Shown one piece after another: positions 44,192-54,500 of a stretch of 64,000 nucleotides of DNA (the stretch's first letter is position 1; the number at the start of each line of letters is the position of its first letter). The position numbers were made by a program, and so were the translations under genes. The notes below the pieces were generated by a model. The model ran no database searches. It worked only from the letters and a program-made list of their open reading frames with translations, and was not told the origin of the DNA. The DNA is taken from assembly GCF_003412465.1 (NCBI RefSeq), contig NZ_QTJV01000006.1, positions 62,001 through 126,000 on the forward strand, in the 5' to 3' direction. This DNA is from Chitinophaga silvisoli. GTDB lineage: Bacteria; Bacteroidota; Bacteroidia; Chitinophagales; Chitinophagaceae.

Positions 44192-47100
44192 TTAGATAGT
44201 AATTTCATTATCCATTTCCACGTCACTTTTCAACCATATCAGTTCGTCAATTTTAGCAGCGAATTCCCTGATGGTGATGTTTAGCAGGAAGTCGTAAAGA
44301 CTTGGATTAACATTGAATTCATTTTTTATTCTCTTGAGCAGGATCATGCCTTTCAAAGAGTCGCCTCCCAGTTCAAAGAAGTTGTCTTCGATACCAATTC
44401 CGGCAATGCCAAAGAATTGTTCATAGATGCCTTTGAGTTTTTCTTCGGTGGCAGTTTCCGGTGCTACATACGCAGTAGATAATGCCGGGCGTTCCTTCTG
44501 TGTTTCAGCAACTGGTTTAAGTGTTTTGGGAGCAGAATATACTTCCTGCACGCGTGCGTTCAGATCACCTTTGTAGATGGTGAGCTGTGGAATTGTTTGC
44601 AGGTTTACACTCCAGTCAAACAGGGACACCAGTTCTTCAGGAGAAAGGGAGGTATTTTCTTTGGCGGCATCATCGGGAGTAAATGTGAGTCCGCTCAGGG
44701 CGACACTGATCCAGCCGGGTAAGCTGTCTTTACGGGCACTGACCAGGTGATCCATATAGAGGTTAGCAGCGGCATAGCTGGCATAGCCAAGGCCACCGAG
44801 TACCCCGGATAAGCTGGATGTGATCCATACGAAATCCGGGTGAAGGTCTTTGAAGACCTCGTACAGGGTTTCAATACCCTGTACTTTTGGCGCGAAGATA
44901 TCGAGGGTATTGCTGCGGGTGAGTGCAGACAGGGGTTCAAAATAACGGCGGTCAACAATACCCGCGGCATGAATTACCCCATCTATGTGCCCGGATTCAG
45001 CTACAAGGGCCTGGATAGCGGCAACATCCGTAATATCGGCACTGTGATAGCTGACATCGGCACCTGCTGATTTCAATTCAGCGAGCCTTTCGCTGGCTTT
45101 TGTGTCCGGCGTGAGGGTTTGCCTGCCTATGAGGATCAAACGGGCCTTATAACGGCTGGAAAGGTGCTTAGACAGCACATAACCGGCATTACCCAAACCA
45201 CCGGTAATGAGGTAGGTGCCCCCCTCTTTAATACGGCTACCAGTATTATTAATTTCTGCCTGGTTCCGTTCATAGTTTTTAATCCAGAGATGACCATTGC
45301 GGAGCGCTACAAACCGCTCCCTGTTCCTGCTTAGTAATGCCAGTACCTGCCTGATAGCAGGCTTTGTATCGAGGTCGATATTTGTACAGGATATACCGTA
45401 CTCCTGGGGAGCGACCTGTAATATACCCAGTAATAATGACTGCTCATAATTACCCTGTTCATTGCCATATACCTGCTGGAGGGAATTGGTCAATACGGTG
45501 AGATGTTTTGTGCCATACTGCGCTGCCGCAGGGATGATAGCAGCAAGACCAAAGTATTGGTTGCCTTCATAAATAATGTCAGCGGGCGATGACAGGGAGC
45601 TGAATAACTGCGTCACATGTTCGGGGTTTTCTGCATTCAGCACATAGGCCTCGGCAGACAACTGCGCGTAATCCTCCCCGTTATATACTTTAATGACACT
45701 GGCACCTTCGGCAACCAGCTGATCGATCAGGGCCTGGGATAAGTCTTCATTAGCTGTGAAGAAGAGGAATCTTCTTTCTGCCAAAGACGAGATAAGAGGC
45801 TGCTCAGAACGCCGCCAGCTGGGATAGTACACCCAGTCTTTGAGCGTTTTACCATTCTCTGTTTTAGATAGAAGGCCTTCTGCGAATAAGTCAACCTCCG
45901 CAGGGTATGCTACGGGTTCAAAAGAGTAAGTAGGCAATGAGATTCTTTTGCGGGACTCGCCTGCATTAAACGCTGTCCAGTCCACCTGCACACCATTTGC
46001 CCATAGTTTTCCCAGGGCTTCCAGCAGGTAGGCATCATCCGGGCGGTTTTCTTTTACAGTGCGCACCAGGTTAACTGAAAATGCAGCTCTTTTTTGTAGT
46101 AATGGAATCAGGGTTCGTCCTGCACCTACTTCAATAAAGACAGCATTTGCGGCTGTAGTTAATAATGTTTGTAAGCCGTCGGCGAAACGGACGGTCTCGC
46201 GCAGATGACGGATCCAATATTCAGGACTCAGAACTTCTGTTGTTACCAGCTGGCCAGTGAGATTGGATATAAAGGGAATCTCAATTTCTCCAAAAACAAC
46301 TGATTCCAGCAGGTTGCGGTAAGCGGGAAGAATGCTTTCCTGCATAGCAGAATGGAATGCATGAGAGGTATTTAATTTTACATAGGCGACCTCTTCATCT
46401 TTCAGTCGTTGTTCAAGTTGGGCGATTGCATCCAGGTCTCCGGAGAGTACAACCTGGCGGGAGCTGTTTACGGCGGCAAGGCTAATGTTGCTGTTAAGAT
46501 AAGGTTTTACTGATTCCTCATCCAGGCCCACACTCAGCATGCCCCCATGAGGAAGACCGGACATCAGTTCCCCACGGTGTACCAGCAACCTAAGCGCATC
46601 TTCAAAACTAAATACGCCACTGATAGCTGCTGCCACATACTCACCGATACTATGCCCTATCATATAGGAAGGACGTAGTCCCCAGCTGAGTAAAAGCTTG
46701 CTCAAAGCATATTCCAGCAGGAAGATCAATGGCTGGGCATAACGCGTGTCATTGATCCGCTGATCTTCGGTGTCCGGGAAGAGTACAGGGCGAAAATCTT
46801 CATTAGTCAGTTCGTAGATATAGGACAAGCCTGCATCCAGATGTTGGCGGAAGACTGGTTCATGTTTATACAGGTCAGCGCCCATTCCGGCGTATTGGGA
46901 GCCCTGGCCGGGGAACATGAAAATGGTTTTGCCGGCAGGTGATTCGCGGATAATGCGATCCTCTGTGGTGTTGAATGAAGCCAGGTCTTCAGCGGAATTG
47001 ATTAATACAGGCAGCCGATAAGTAAAATGTTTACGGCCCACCTGCAAGGTATAGGCCATGTCCGCAAGATTTACATCCTGATGGATGAAGTTTTTCAGTT

Positions 47101-48505
47101 GGGTTGTATAGCGGAGCAGAGAATTGCTGGTGCGGGCAGACAAAGGAAGCAGGTGATAACGTCTGCTTGTGGTGCCGGTGATTACTACCGGCGCTTCTTC
47201 CAATACGGCATGTGCATTTGTACCACCAATACCCAGGGAGCTTACGCCTGCACGCAGGGGGGCCTCTCCTTTCCGTTGCCATTCCTGCAAGGTGGCATTG
47301 ACATAAAATGGTCCTCCTTCAAAGTCAATGTCGGGGTTAGCTGATTTGAAGTGAAGGCTTGCCGGAATTTGTTTGAATTTTAAAGACAGGGCTGTCTTGA
47401 TCAGGCCTGCAATACCTGCTGCTGTATCCAGGTGACCGATATTCGTCTTCACGGAACCAATTGCACAACGATGTTTTGTGTTCCTGTTAAATGCAATATT
47501 CAGGGCTTCTACTTCAATGGGATCACCGAGTTTGGTGCCGGTGCCATGTGTTTCAATGTAACTGATGGTTTCGGGTTCAGTTTTACCGAGGATGTGTGCT
47601 TTCCGGATACATTCTACCTGGCCATCCACGCTAGGTGCAGTGAATCCTACTTTCCGGTTACCGTCGTTATTAGTGGCAGTACCTTTTATTACCGCATAGA
47701 TCTGGTCGCCGTCTTTCAGGGCATCGCTCAGTCTTTTCAGCACTACGACACCTGCACCTTCGCCAGATAAGGTACCGGTGGCATCCTTATCAAAGGCACG
47801 GCAATGGCCGTCGGCAGAGAAGATCATACCTTCCTGGTAAAGATATCCTTTCTGGATCCGGGTGGAAAGGGACACGCCACCTGCCAGCGCAGTTTTACAG
47901 TCGCCAAGCAGGAGACTCTTGCAGGCCTGATCGATGGCGACCAGAGAAGTAGAGCAGGCAGTATTGACCGTATAGGCTGGGCCTTTCAGGTTGAGTTTAT
48001 AAGATATCAGGGAGGCAAGATAATCCTTGTTGGTAATGATCTGCCTTGTATAGTCATCTACATTTCCATCTGTATTTTTGAGGGTGGCATACACTTTCCA
48101 GTTCACATCGTCACCGGCACCTGCGAAGAGGCCGATTGCACCTTTAGTTTGTTCAGGATTATAGCCGGCATCTTCCAGGGCTTCCCATACACAGAGGTGG
48201 AAGATCTTGTGGACAGGATTTAAGAGGGCAGCTTCTGCAGGACTATAATCAAAGAAGGCATAATCGAAGAGTTCCTTATCCTTGATGGCAATTTTTGCTT
48301 TCACAAAATCTTTGCGCTGGATGGTCTTGTCATCTACGCCGAGGTCTTTCAGTTCTTTGTCTGACAGGAAATCCACGGACTCAACTTCATGCACGAGGTT
48401 ATGCCAAAATTCCCGCCAGCTGCTTGCTCCGGGGAAACGGCCAGACATTCCGATTATTGCAATTTCAAGTCCTGTGTAAGCTTGGGTACTTTTAGTTGTT
48501 GACAT
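44192..48505 (-). CDS. Type I PKS module KS-AT-KR-ACP
   Basis: 1437 residues. KS about 10-435: NTACSTS with catalytic Cys near 185, ETHGTGT and NIGHLDT. AT about 510-800: FMFPGQGSQYAG, GHSIGEY with Ser near 618, and HAFHS, the pattern of malonyl-CoA-specific ATs. KR from about 1095: TGGLGNAGY for NADPH, HAAGIVD, SSLSG and the Tyr of GYASYAAAN. ACP near 1382 (LGGDSLKG). No DH, ER or methyltransferase, so it adds one malonate unit and reduces the ketone to a hydroxyl. It elongates the chain ending in the Ala-type residue. The start overlaps the upstream stop by 14 bases. The short acidic C-terminal tail (DVEMDNEITI) is a candidate ligand for the TubC-type docking domain of the next protein. Confidence 0.95.
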   Translation of the reverse strand: MSTTKSTQAYTGLEIAIIGMSGRFPGASSWREFWHNLVHEVESVDFLSDKELKDLGVDDKTIQRKDFVKAKIAIKDKELFDYAFFDYSPAEAALLNPVHKIFHLCVWEALEDAGYNPEQTKGAIGLFAGAGDDVNWKVYATLKNTDGNVDDYTRQIITNKDYLASLISYKLNLKGPAYTVNTACSTSLVAIDQACKSLLLGDCKTALAGGVSLSTRIQKGYLYQEGMIFSADGHCRAFDKDATGTLSGEGAGVVVLKRLSDALKDGDQIYAVIKGTATNNDGNRKVGFTAPSVDGQVECIRKAHILGKTEPETISYIETHGTGTKLGDPIEVEALNIAFNRNTKHRCAIGSVKTNIGHLDTAAGIAGLIKTALSLKFKQIPASLHFKSANPDIDFEGGPFYVNATLQEWQRKGEAPLRAGVSSLGIGGTNAHAVLEEAPVVITGTTSRRYHLLPLSARTSNSLLRYTTQLKNFIHQDVNLADMAYTLQVGRKHFTYRLPVLINSAEDLASFNTTEDRIIRESPAGKTIFMFPGQGSQYAGMGADLYKHEPVFRQHLDAGLSYIYELTNEDFRPVLFPDTEDQRINDTRYAQPLIFLLEYALSKLLLSWGLRPSYMIGHSIGEYVAAAISGVFSFEDALRLLVHRGELMSGLPHGGMLSVGLDEESVKPYLNSNISLAAVNSSRQVVLSGDLDAIAQLEQRLKDEEVAYVKLNTSHAFHSAMQESILPAYRNLLESVVFGEIEIPFISNLTGQLVTTEVLSPEYWIRHLRETVRFADGLQTLLTTAANAVFIEVGAGRTLIPLLQKRAAFSVNLVRTVKENRPDDAYLLEALGKLWANGVQVDWTAFNAGESRKRISLPTYSFEPVAYPAEVDLFAEGLLSKTENGKTLKDWVYYPSWRRSEQPLISSLAERRFLFFTANEDLSQALIDQLVAEGASVIKVYNGEDYAQLSAEAYVLNAENPEHVTQLFSSLSSPADIIYEGNQYFGLAAIIPAAAQYGTKHLTVLTNSLQQVYGNEQGNYEQSLLLGILQVAPQEYGISCTNIDLDTKPAIRQVLALLSRNRERFVALRNGHLWIKNYERNQAEINNTGSRIKEGGTYLITGGLGNAGYVLSKHLSSRYKARLILIGRQTLTPDTKASERLAELKSAGADVSYHSADITDVAAIQALVAESGHIDGVIHAAGIVDRRYFEPLSALTRSNTLDIFAPKVQGIETLYEVFKDLHPDFVWITSSLSGVLGGLGYASYAAANLYMDHLVSARKDSLPGWISVALSGLTFTPDDAAKENTSLSPEELVSLFDWSVNLQTIPQLTIYKGDLNARVQEVYSAPKTLKPVAETQKERPALSTAYVAPETATEEKLKGIYEQFFGIAGIGIEDNFFELGGDSLKGMILLKRIKNEFNVNPSLYDFLLNITIREFAAKIDELIWLKSDVEMDNEITI

Positions 48506-51500
48506 GATTTAATAATTTAAATGTCTCTTCCATAATATTTAATCCTGTTCTTGCATCGTGATCGGACTGGGTATGTGAATCTTTTCCGTCCGAATGCAGA
48601 TAATCCACGAGGGCCTTAATGTTGGGCAGGCGGAATACAAGAACGAGGGGAATTTTCCGGTCAAATGTTTTTCTGATCAGGCCAAGCATCTTCATCATTT
48701 TGAATGAGTTGCCGCCAAGGTCAAAGAAATTGTCCTGTATGCCGACTTTTTCTATGCCTAATATCTCCTGCCAGATCTGTACAAGTTTCTCTTCCGTTTC
48801 ATTGCGTGGGGCCATGTATTCAGCGGCACCTGAAAGTGCAGGGGTATTCATGGCTGACAGGACCTTTTTATCGATTTTACCGCTGGGAGTCACAGGCAGG
48901 GACGTTAATTGTACATAGTGATCGGGCAGCATGTACGGGGGAAGGATGCTTCCAAGGTAGGCGCGTATTTCGGTGGTGTTCAGTTCTTTTTTACCAACTA
49001 AATATGCAGTCAGTCCACGGTTGCCGTCCTTATCTTTCTTAACGATTACAACAGCAGATTCCAGGTCGGGATGTTTCTCCAGGATTGTTTCAATTTCACC
49101 GGGTTCTATTCTATATCCACGTACTTTTACCTGGTCATCTTTTCTACCCAGGAATTCGATATTGCCATCGGGGAGCCATCTGCCAAGGTCTCCTGTCATG
49201 TAGACCTTTCCACTTTGGCCTGATGGATCGGGAATGAATTTCTCCGCAGTTAATCCGGGTTTGTTGATATAGCCCCGGCTCAGGCCTGCCCCGCGGATGG
49301 CGATTTCGCCGGGGATCCCGATAGGCTGTTGTTGTCCATTACTATCCAGGATGTAGATAGTTGTATTGGCGATGGGTACACCGATCAGAACTTTGCTATT
49401 TTTAGTAATCCTGTAGATGGTGCTGTAGGTCGTATATTCAGAAGGGCCGTAGAGGTTGCGTACTTCGATCTGCCGGAGGTCTAAGCCTGCAATGATTTGC
49501 TGGGGAATAGGCTCTCCTGCCATGTTCAGGACCTTTACATTTGCCAGGTCCGCATGCTCGTTGAGGAGTGCGCCCACTACGGCAGGCACGGTATTTAAGA
49601 GAATCTTTGCATGTACGTTCAGATAGTCGTTTATCAGGAGTGCATTTTCTAATATGCGTACTTTTTTGCCGAAGCACAGGGAATAGAAAATTTCAAAGAC
49701 TGACAGGTCGAAACAAACGGAGGTAACGGCAAAAACTACATCGAAGTCAGCATCTTTGAATTCCGTGGCAGCCCATTGTACAAAAGAATGAACATTCTGG
49801 TGTTCGATCATTACGCCTTTGGGGTTGCCAGTAGAACCGGATGTATAGATGACATAGGCGAGGTCGGATGCTTTAATGATGATGTCCGGATTTCCAGGAT
49901 CATCAGGCAATGCGGCTGCTTTGAATTTCTCCAGTTCCTCATTATCAATCATCAGTTTGCACCGGCTGTCATTGAGCATATACTCCACTCTTTCTGCCGG
50001 ATATGCGGGGTCTATAGGCACATAAGCAGCACCAGCTTTTAAGACGGCCAGCAGGGATATGATGAGCCATTCATTGCGTTGCAGCTTCACGCCTACCAGT
50101 TCATCCGGTGCTATACTGTAAGTATTTTTAAGATACCAGGCCAGGCGGTTCGCCTGTGTGTTTAACATGGCGTAAGTAAGTTCCACATCTCCGGAAAGCA
50201 GTGCAATGGTATCCGGGGTATTTTTCACCTGTTGTTCGAAGAGGTGAAGGATTGTTTGCGTTTCCGGGAAACTGATTTCAGGTCCCTTACCAAATATGGA
50301 AAGCAATTGCAGCTCTTCTTCCCTGATGTAATGCAGGCTGTATAAAGGCTGCCCGGCATGTTTGATAATGGCATCCAGGAGGCATTCAAAATGTTCGCTT
50401 AGTTTTTCGATGTCATGGAGTTTAAACAGATCGCTGTTATATTCAATGGTGTAGAAAAGTTCTTCCTGCTCTGATTCAGCAAAATTGAAAGTGAGATCGA
50501 ATTTGCTGATCTGGTGACCGCCGTTATCAAAGTCTTTAACTTTTACATCGTGTAATTGTGCAGCTTCGGTATTATTAATACGTGTATTCAGCAATACTAC
50601 CATGATGTCAAACAGGGGATTCCGGCTCACATCCCGCTGAAGGGATAACTGGTCTACCAGTTCATCAAAAGGATACATCTGGTGTTCGTATGCTTCGAGG
50701 GTGAGTTGTCTGACCTTTTCCAGGAGACTTCTGAAACTTTCCTGTCCACTGAAGCGGGTTCTGAGTGCGAGGGTGTTTACATAGAAACCGATCTGGTCTT
50801 CCAGGTCAGCATGTTCCCTGCCTGCTATCGGACTACCAATGATGATGTCTTCCTGGGTGGTATATCGATATAATAATGCATTTACAGTGGCCAGCAAGCC
50901 CATAAATAAGGTGCTCCCCTCCTGCTGTAGGAGTGACTTAAAGTCCTGTGTATGAGCCTGGCTGATCTTCCTCCTGATCATGCCGCCATTGTAAGTTTTT
51001 ACGCCGGGTCTTGGTCCTTCTATTGGTAATTGCAATACGGGCAATTCGCCTTCAAACTGTTTTTTCCAGTAGTCAGCATGATCAGAAAGGGTCTTCCCTG
51101 TCATATGATCCTGTTGCCAGCTTGCATAGTCCTTGTATTGGATGCGTAAGGGAGGAAGTAAATGGGTGGTGCCATGGACAAAACCATTGTACAGTTGCAG
51201 CAATTCTTTCATCAGGATGTCCATAGACCAGCCATCGCTGATGATGTGATGCATAACGTAAACGAATCCCCAGGCATCGTCTGTCAACCGGAATAAGGCG
51301 GCTCTTAATAAAGGGCCGGTACTGAGATCGAAAGGCTTTACCAGTTCTTTAGTAACAAGGTGATTGACCTGGTCCGGATCATTACGCAAATCATGCTGCA
51401 GCAGACTAAACCTGAGGTCTTTCGCAGGCAATACAAACTGTTTGATCTCGCCTTGCGCATCTTCTCTGAAGACTGTTCTCAATATCTCATGACGATCGAT

Positions 51501-54500
51501 CAATGTATCGAATGCAGTTTCCAATGCAGGAATATGCAGATTGCCTTCGAAGCGATAGCGGCCGGAGAGGTTATAGGCGGCATTACTGTCATCGAACTGG
51601 CTTAGGATCCAGAGTCTTCTTTGGGAAGATGACAAAGGATAGCTGGTATCGATGACAGCTGCCGGTATATTCAATATTTTATTCTCCTCCGGGCCTTTGC
51701 CTGTAGCCTGGATGTAATCAGCAACACCTTTGATGGTACGCAGTTCAAAAAAGTCTTTCAGGCTCGGGTTTACATTGAATTCATGCTTTATTCTTTTCAG
51801 CAGGATCATTGCTTTTAAAGAATCGCCACCCAGTTCGAAGAAATTATCTGCTGTGCCGATACCGGAGATACCGAAGAATTGTTCATAGAGGATAATCAGC
51901 TTTTCTTCTGTGGGTGTGGCTGCAGCGATGTAGGTGGTAGAAAGTGAGGGGCGTTCTGTGACGGGGATGTCTTCCACTATCTTTTGGGGTGCTGTATATA
52001 CCTGCTGAATGCGGGTGGCCAGGTCACCTTTATAGATAGTGATTTGGGGTGTATGTTGCAGGCCTATGCTCCAATCGAATAAAGACACCAGTTCTTCAGG
52101 AGAGAGGGAGGCATTGTCTTTGGCAGCGTCTTCGGAAGTAAATGTAAGGCCACTCAATGCTACGCTGATCCATCCCGGCAGATCGGCTTTACGGGCACTG
52201 ACCAGGTGGTCCATATAAAGATTGGCAGCAGCATAAGTAGCATAGCCCAGACCACCAAGTACACCGGAGAGACTAGAGGTAATCCAGACAAAATCCGGGT
52301 GGCGATCTTTAAAGACCGTATACAGGGTTTCAAGGCCCTGCATTTTGGGAGAGAGCACTTTGAGGGTGTTTTCGCTGCTAAGGGAGGAAAGGGGTTCAAA
52401 ATAACGGTAGTCAACAATACCTGCAGCATGAATAACGCCGTCAATGTGACCGGTTCCGGATACTATAGTCTCAATAGCGTCAGCATCACTGATATCGGCA
52501 CTGTAATAGGTGATTGCTGCACCCGTTTCCTGCAATTTTAAGAGCCTTTCGCTGGCTTTTGACCCATCGTTAAGCACTTGCCTGCCAATAAGCACTAATC
52601 GGGCCTTAAAACGGCTGGCAAGGTGCCTGGCCAGCACATAACCTGCATTACCCAGACCACCGGTGATCAGGTAGGTGCCTCCTTCTTTTATGCGGCTTTG
52701 CGTATTAGCAATAGTTCTTTTGTTACGCTCATGACCATAGATCCACAGGTGGCCTTTTCGAATGGCAAGCATGCGATCCTGGCTATTGTTAAGTACAGCT
52801 GCCAGCAGGCGGGCAGATACATGTTCATCCAGGTCTATGTTTGTACAGGATAGTCCATATTCCTGCGGAACTACCTGCAGTAAGCCCAGGAGTAAGGACT
52901 GGCTGTAAGCGCCCTGTTCATCGCCATACACCTGGTGAAGAGAGTTTGTCAGCACTGTAAGCCGTTGTACGCTGAACTGTGATGCAGCCTTTATTACATC
53001 GGCCAGTTCAAAATATTGTTTCAGCGGGTCGTCTTCTTCCAATGACCAGCCATAAATAATATCAGCCGGTGATTGCAGGCTACTCAATACCTGCATGTAA
53101 TCTTCTCCTTTATGTATTTGTTTCACATTGTCCAGCTCCGCGCACAATGCCTGGGACAATTTATTATTCGCGGTAAAAAACAGGTATTGCTTTTTTTCAG
53201 TCTCAATCAATGGTTGTTCAGAACGCTTCCATGTAGGATAGTACACCCAGTCCTTCAGTTCCTTGCCACTATCTGACATGGCAGACAAGAGGCCATCCGC
53301 AAATACATCTACTTCCGCAGGATATTTTACCGGCTCAAAACAATAGGTAGGCAGTGACACCCTTCTGCGGGTTTCGCCTTCATTAAAAGCAGTCCAATCG
53401 ACAGGCAAGCCATGCGCCCATAACTTTGCAACACCTTCCAGCAGGTAGGCATCATCTGCCCGATCTTCTTTTGGAGAGCGGAGGAGGCTCACTGATAAAC
53501 CACCCCGTTTTTGCAATAAGGGGACCAATGTACGGGCTCCTAATTCTATAAATACAGGATTGTCACCTGCCGATAACAATGTTTGAATCCCATCGGAAAA
53601 ACGGACTGTCTCACGTAAATGGCGCACCCAATATGCAGGACTGAGTGCTTCTGAAGTAATAAGTTTACCTGTCAGGTTGGAGACAAAAGGTATTTCTATC
53701 TTCCCGAAATGAATAGATTTCAGCAGGCGCTGATAAGCAGGCAGGATAATATCCTGCATGGCTGAGTGAAAGGCGTGGGAGGTGTGCAAGCGGACGAATG
53801 CCACATCCGCGGCTTTCAATTGTTGTTCCAGTAAAGCAATGGCATCCAGGTCACCGGAGAGGACTACCTGGCGGGCACTGTTTACTGCTGCGAGACTAAT
53901 GCCCTTACCCAGGAAAGGTTTTACAGCTTCCTCATCCAGCCCGACACTCAACATCGCACCAGGAGGCAAGGCGGCCATCATTTCACCACGGCGTACCAAC
54001 AAGTGAAGCGCATCTTCAAAACTAAACACACCACTGATACATGCCGCCACATACTCGCCAATACTATGCCCGATCATATAAGACGGCCGAATACCCCAGC
54101 TGATTAAAAGCCTGCTCAATGAGTATTCAAACAGGAAGATCAGCGGCTGTGCATAGCGTGTATCATTGATACGGGCAGCATCTGTTAATACTGCCTGGTA
54201 GTTCTCTCCCGTTAACTTCGTTATTAGCGCAAAGCCGGCATCCATATGCTGCCTGAATACCGGCTCATGGTTATAGAGGTCAGTTCCCATCCCTGCATAC
54301 TGGGAACCCTGGCCAGGGAACATGAAAACAGTTTTTCCCAAAGGACCTGCCTCGCGAACGATCCTTTCTGACAAACCTGGTACGGACAAGGCAGTGGCTG
54401 CATCTTCACATACCAGGGGCAGGCGATATGTAAAATGCCTGCGGCCTACCTGTAAGGTGTAAGCCATGTCAGCAACATTTACCTGTTCTTTATTAATAAA

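Noticed and set aside
48492..48505. Overlap of hybrid and PKS genes as a frameshift splitting one protein
   Set aside because: The upstream protein ends after a complete T domain, and the next begins with ATG and a normal KS opening. The 14-base overlap is ordinary coupling.
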